Positions 60,768 to 64,000 of a stretch of DNA of 64,000 nucleotides are shown piece after piece. The DNA comes from Variovorax paradoxus (GTDB lineage: Bacteria > Pseudomonadota > Gammaproteobacteria > Burkholderiales > Burkholderiaceae_C): positions 1 to 64,000 of the forward strand of contig NZ_JAGGNU010000021.1 of NCBI RefSeq assembly GCF_018614915.1. Direction: 5' to 3'. The position numbers were made by a program, and so were the translations under genes. Below the pieces are notes generated by a model that was given only the letters and a program-made list of their open reading frames with translations, did not search any database and was not told the origin of the DNA. Numbering within the stretch: the first letter of the stretch is position 1; each line of letters starts with the position of its first letter.

Positions 60768-61085
60768 ATGAAGACATCTTCAGTCGCGGCAGTAGTCGCA
60801 GGTTGCACACTGGTTCTCGCCTGCGACATTGAGCCCCAAGTCCTATTCGTGACGGACGGAAATCCGTTTCAGGCTCTGCAGTTGACGGATGCCCAAGACG
60901 GATGCATTGCGCTCTATCGTGTTGCCTACCTCACTTCGTTCGATGGCGGAGTGTCTAGCGGATGTTGGGTTCGGGAAGGACCCCACATCCGCACTCGCTT
61001 TCCGAAATTGGACGACAAGCTCATACCGGTGGGCGAGTTCCGGCGCACGACGTTGGCTGAATACCGGAACGCCTCGCTGGATTAG
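60768..61085 (+). CDS. Small putative lipoprotein, hypothetical
   Basis: A 105-residue protein with an N-terminal signal (MKTSSVAAVVAGCTLVLACD) in which VLAC can serve as a lipobox, so it may be lipid-anchored. The mature part has two further cysteines (GCIALY and SGCWVREG) that could pair. No known family recognised. The ATG at 60768 follows a G-run (GGGGGGGTGAC). It lies just right of the integrase att site, in DNA of a different character. Confidence 0.5.
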   Translation: MKTSSVAAVVAGCTLVLACDIEPQVLFVTDGNPFQALQLTDAQDGCIALYRVAYLTSFDGGVSSGCWVREGPHIRTRFPKLDDKLIPVGEFRRTTLAEYRNASLD

Positions 61086-61126
61086 ACCAATGAGGCCAGG
61101 CGCAAATGTTCAACTGCGGCGGGGGC

Positions 61127-61336
61127 CTATCGCACCCCCAGCGCGCGGCGTTGCTCGCTCAAGGCTCGTGCAAGCTCGCGCAGCATCACCCGATGCCCAC
61201 CCTTCCAGCCATTGCGAGACGCGGCGGCCTCCCCTTGCTCAGTGCTCGGCCCGGTGGACTGCTCCCACGGGCTCCAGCGTCTTATCAGTTCGGCCTGTCG
61301 TTGGCGTTGCTCGGGTGTCCAGTTGCGTGCGGCCAT
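61127..61336 (-). CDS. Small conserved-type hypothetical protein
   Basis: A 69-residue, Arg/Gln-rich protein with the pattern TPEQRQRQAELIRRWSPWEQ, STGPSTEQGEAAASRNGWKGG and LRELARAL, of the kind found next to integrase or replication genes of proteobacterial mobile elements. Function unknown; DNA binding is plausible from charge. GGAGG precedes the ATG at 61336. Its first 98 nt overlap the 3' end of the gene at 61239, in another frame. Confidence 0.6.
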   Translation of the reverse strand: MAARNWTPEQRQRQAELIRRWSPWEQSTGPSTEQGEAAASRNGWKGGHRVMLRELARALSEQRRALGVR

Positions 61337-61907
61337 TGCTTGCGTCCTCCAATAGTTCGGTCGGCGTGATTGCCTTTTCTCCCGTGCGCGCGTGCGCCCG
61401 CGCGGAACGTTCCACATCACTCGCCGGAACGCCGTTGTTCACTTGCTGCGGCCCGTTGCTGATGTTGGCCTGTCGAGCGAACACCACGGGCGGATTTTTC
61501 ATCTCTGCCAACGTCTCAACGGTCGTGCGGCATTGGCTTTGCGCCTTCATTGCAAGGCGAAGATAGGTTTCCGTCGCGCCGAGATGCTCGCCCATGTTCA
61601 GCGCGGCAAGCTCGCCAAAGACGGCGTTCAACGCGACAGCCTGGGCACTGAGCATCGCTTCATGGTCCCTCATGTCGCCGCGATTCATGGCATCGCCTCT
61701 CTCTCGCAGCACCGTCAGGCAGTCGTTTAGCGATAGCTCGCCTATGCCCCCAAGGCTGAAGTTAACGAGCGTCGCGGCGTTCCTAACCAGCCCTTGCGCG
61801 GCCATTTCTGCGCACTGCCGGTCGGCCGTTTTGCCCGGCTCGACAACGACATTGAGTAGCGCCGACTTCTTCCGCGTAGGGGGCGGCGTATCCTTCTTCT
61901 TCGTCAT
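61239..61907 (-). CDS. Hypothetical protein
   Basis: A 222-residue soluble protein: basic N-terminus (MTKKKDTPPPTRKKSALLNV), a helical middle (DCLTVLRERGDAMNRGDMRD, LRLAMKAQSQCRTTVETLAE) and an Arg/Thr-rich C-terminus. No family recognised with confidence; it resembles uncharacterised proteins of phage-like elements. GGAGG lies at ideal distance before the ATG at 61907. It overlaps the start of the next gene by 98 nt. Confidence 0.65.
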   Translation of the reverse strand: MTKKKDTPPPTRKKSALLNVVVEPGKTADRQCAEMAAQGLVRNAATLVNFSLGGIGELSLNDCLTVLRERGDAMNRGDMRDHEAMLSAQAVALNAVFGELAALNMGEHLGATETYLRLAMKAQSQCRTTVETLAEMKNPPVVFARQANISNGPQQVNNGVPASDVERSARAHARTGEKAITPTELLEDASNGRTQLDTRATPTTGRTDKTLEPVGAVHRAEH

Positions 61908-62004
61908 ATGGCGTTCCTCCTTTGTCATTGTTCCAGGCTGAAAGACTCAGCCACGATGCCCTCCGGAATCTCCCTCCGGAAACCTCCTTCCCCCGATAGG
62001 GGAG

Positions 62005-62067
62005 CGGAGAATTTCGGAGACTCCGGGAACTGCCGGAAACGGAGAAAACGGAGAATTTCGGAGACTC
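62005..62067. repeat. Two 19-bp direct repeats, CGGAGAATTTCGGAGACTC
   Basis: Perfect copies at 62005-62023 and 62049-62067, 44 bp apart, with further CCGGAAACGGAGAAAACGG between them. They lie between the stop of the decayed replication gene and the start of the gene at 61239, and may be iterons or regulator sites. Confidence 0.75.
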
Positions 62068-62574
62068 ACACCAGCCATAGCCACCCCTCATGCAATCCCA
62101 GCAGGTCACGAGACACGAGGCCGGTTATTGCGACTCTGGTGCGGCTGTTGCGCTTGTCGGTTGGGCATGTGAGCTTCGCAGCCCCGGCAGCAATAGCGGC
62201 CTCCAGTTCGATGCATGGACGCAGCGGCGGGGCTCCAGGCTTGCCCGTGGTGCCATCCTTGAACATCGGGCGCAGCGCATCGAGTACGAGCCGCTAATTC
62301 CCGCCTTGGAGCAGCTTGACGGCGCGCACGGTCTGGGCGGTGGTGTCGCGTTCCACCACGCACGAGGTCACGGGGTCGCCGTGCGCATCAATGCCGAGCG
62401 TTTCAACTCGGAGCTTGGACAGGTGCGCGTGGCCGTCTTGCCCATCCTTGGGCTTCGCTACCTTCCATTCCCGGCGGTCGCCATCGCGTGAGACCTCCAC
62501 GGCGGCATTCCATCGCAGCGAATAGCGAACTGTGCCCCAGCGGTCCTCGCGTGGAGTCTTTACCCCCGAGATGA
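62066..62574 (-). pseudogene. C-terminal remnant of a replication/AAA-type ATPase
   Basis: One frame reads GFISGVKTPREDRWG, VEVSRDGDRREWKVAKPK, LGIDAHGDPVTSCVVE, VKLLQGGN, then an in-frame TAG at 62296-62294, then RLVLDALRPMFKDG and ends GLHEGWLWLV. Read with the stop as Gln it is a continuous C-terminus like that of RepA/helicase-type ATPases of phage-like elements. An upstream TGA just before GFISG shows that the rest is gone. Identification rests on memory of similar C-termini and is only moderate. Confidence 0.5.
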
Positions 62575-62749
62575 AACCTCAAAGCAGAGCATTTGTTTCA
62601 TCTGCTGCAATTCGTAATTTTACTACTTTTGTGATATGGACGGCCGCGCAACTCGGTGCATAGAATTGACAACTTTTTTCTTAATACCCACGCCCGGGTG
62701 ACACTTCGCTCGGGTTGTAGATAACTGGGCGTTTGTTTACGCAAACCCC

Positions 62750-63190
62750 ATGTCAGTACGCGTTTGCAATAACACCATGACCAAAAGCGCCGAACTGCAA
62801 AAAGCAGAAGTGTGGTCGCTGCCGGAGTTCTCCGTCAAAGGCGTAGTCGTGGCTGGGATATGCCTTGTGACTCTGACTGCGCCAGTGAACGCAGCACCTG
62901 GGTTAGCACCTGAGGCGACGTCGTCATTGTCGCCGGCTGCGTTGACGGAGCAATTCGACACGGCGCCGAGGCAGTTCGACGGGTCTGAATATCATGGTGG
63001 AGGGATTTACAGCCCGTTCAGCACAATTTCGGATGCTTTTACGGCGCAGCGTCGGGAGACATCCGAAAAGGTAGTTCAAGGCCGGCATGGCGGAATTGAA
63101 GAAGCGCCCGACCTAATGGCGACCATGTTGGCAGTAGGTATCGCTGCGGGATTGTTGGTCTATCTCGTTCGCGTGCTGCTTACTATTTGA
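62750..63190 (+). CDS. Hypothetical membrane protein
   Basis: A 146-residue protein with a hydrophobic N-terminal segment (GVVVAGICLVTLTAPVNA, about residues 30-48, signal-peptide-like with cleavage near VNAA) and a C-terminal transmembrane helix (MLAVGIAAGLLVYLVRVLL). The middle is Ser/Pro-rich. Starts at 62750 or 62777 are possible. No family recognised. It is preceded by a small hairpin GGGcGTTTG/CAAACCC at 62728-62748 and AT-rich DNA (62580-62700) with no gene. Confidence 0.5.
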   Translation: MSVRVCNNTMTKSAELQKAEVWSLPEFSVKGVVVAGICLVTLTAPVNAAPGLAPEATSSLSPAALTEQFDTAPRQFDGSEYHGGGIYSPFSTISDAFTAQRRETSEKVVQGRHGGIEEAPDLMATMLAVGIAAGLLVYLVRVLLTI

Positions 63191-63386
63191 GCCGGCATGA
63201 ATCAGGACTACTGTCCGGTTAAATAATCCTTTGCCCCCGACCCAATTAAACCAACCATGGTGATTGTCGATGCCGCACTAAGCTGACCGAAAGGAGCCCG
63301 CAGAGGGAACCTATGCATTTAAAAATCCCTGATTACATCAAATAGGCTCGAATTGTATTAGCAATATTCATATCAAAGGAGATTGT

Positions 63387-63905
63387 ATGCACAAATTGTC
63401 CACAATTGCGGTCTGTGCCATCGGAGCCTTGGCACTTCCCACGGCTCTGGCCGTGACCAACTTCGGCGGGAATACGGCGCCAGCTGGAGCGCACTACGCG
63501 CAGGGCTCTAGCGAGCCGACATGCTCCGTCAGTGGCCTCACCGTCTCCTGCACCGGGACCGCCATCGGCGGTGTCGGCAACACGGATGCGGACTTGGTCC
63601 TGTCGGTGTCGTATTCGGCTACCGTGCAGTGCAGGAACAGAGGCGGTCAGATTGTCGAGGTGAAGACACAATTCACGACCAACAGCTCGTCCGACTCAGA
63701 CACCAGAGTTAGAAACGGGACGCTCACTGTTTCCCCGATTAGTGTAACTGGGCCATCGGATGCTACTTTCGAAAGCAGGGCCACCTGCCCCAACGGGAAC
63801 TGGACCAAGGTTCTTGTGGAGGGCTCCCCCTCAATTACGGGCTTTAGCTACACCCTAACCTTCAAGGGCTACTTAGCGCCCGCCATCACTGTCACGGGGC
63901 CATAA
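63387..63905 (+). CDS. Secreted hypothetical protein
   Basis: A 172-residue exported protein with a clear signal peptide (MHKLSTIAVCAIGALALPTA, cleavage near LA-V). The mature domain is beta-rich and Thr/Ser/Gly-rich with four cysteines (TCSVSGLTVSC, VQCRNRGG, ATCPNGNW) likely to form two disulfides. No family recognised. AAAGGAG lies just before the ATG at 63387. Base use is less GC-rich than in the catabolic region. Confidence 0.6.
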   Translation: MHKLSTIAVCAIGALALPTALAVTNFGGNTAPAGAHYAQGSSEPTCSVSGLTVSCTGTAIGGVGNTDADLVLSVSYSATVQCRNRGGQIVEVKTQFTTNSSSDSDTRVRNGTLTVSPISVTGPSDATFESRATCPNGNWTKVLVEGSPSITGFSYTLTFKGYLAPAITVTGP

Positions 63906-63921
63906 GATTCTGAGGGCGCGA

Positions 63922-63946
63922 TGCTGTGTTGACACTGACCACAGCA
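63922..63946. repeat. Weak hairpin after the last gene
   Basis: Arms TGCTGTG (63922-63928) and CACAGCA (63940-63946) with an 11-nt loop and no T-run. Possible weak terminator. Nothing else is visible to the end of the window. Confidence 0.35.
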
Positions 63947-64000
63947 CAGGCTGCGGCACCTTCCCGTGCCACGACGCACTCCGCCACCAGCGGGGGAGCT

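Noticed and set aside
62666..62687. TTGACA ... TTAATA as a promoter for the gene at 62750
   Set aside because: The spacer is only about 10 bp, too short for sigma70.

Overview
The window is high-GC DNA (roughly two-thirds G+C by eye) with tightly packed, mostly start/stop-overlapping operons, many Bug/TctC-type periplasmic receptors and many CoA-dependent catabolic enzymes. This points to a beta-proteobacterium of the Burkholderiales (Comamonadaceae-like). That placement is an inference from gene style; there is no rRNA or other phylogenetic marker here.

Layout. The left edge (1-867) holds only debris: the C-terminal relic of an IS21-type istB and a palindromic repeat. From 868 to about 49.4 kb lies a large catabolic region in blocks of alternating strand. 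It has a complete class I P450 redox set: one FAD ferredoxin reductase (868-2079), two [2Fe-2S] ferredoxins (9282-9605 and 34599-34922) and four cytochromes P450 (25610, 27367, 30575 and 45977). Around these sit six SDR dehydrogenases, a 3-ketosteroid-dehydrogenase-like flavoprotein, an Old-Yellow-Enzyme/FadH-like reductase, a TfdB-like flavin hydroxylase, an acyl-CoA synthetase, an SCP2-type thiolase, a CaiB transferase, hydrolases, two NTF2/VOC-type small enzymes, two MFS pumps, two branched-chain-type (Liv) ABC importers with three periplasmic binding proteins, and IclR and LuxR regulators. A family of GTCCCC/GGGGAC hairpin repeats is scattered between these genes.

From 50.0 to 58.4 kb there is a separate TetR-controlled regulon: CaiB transferase-TetR, divergent acyl-CoA dehydrogenase, then aldehyde dehydrogenase-Bug receptor-enolase superfamily enzyme-alpha-methylacyl-CoA racemase. 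Two near-identical operators (core TCAACC...GGTTGA) lie on well-formed sigma70-type promoters. I found none of the hairpin repeats here.

At 58.6-60.4 kb a tyrosine recombinase ends on the 3' half of a tRNA-Thr(CGT) gene, the expected attachment-site scar. The geometry says the integrated element lies to its left, so much or all of the catabolic cluster may be on a genomic island whose other end is outside the window. To the right (60.4-64 kb) are small hypothetical genes and a decayed replication/ATPase gene, which look like remains of another mobile element.

How the genes may work together. P450s would hydroxylate an alicyclic, isoprenoid or alkoxy-type substrate; SDRs, the KstD-like enzyme and the OYE would oxidise and desaturate it; ligase and CoA transferases would activate it; acyl-CoA dehydrogenase, racemase and SCP2 thiolase would carry out beta-oxidation of a methyl-branched chain; the Liv and Bug systems would import substrate or intermediates. 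The actual substrate cannot be read from the sequence.
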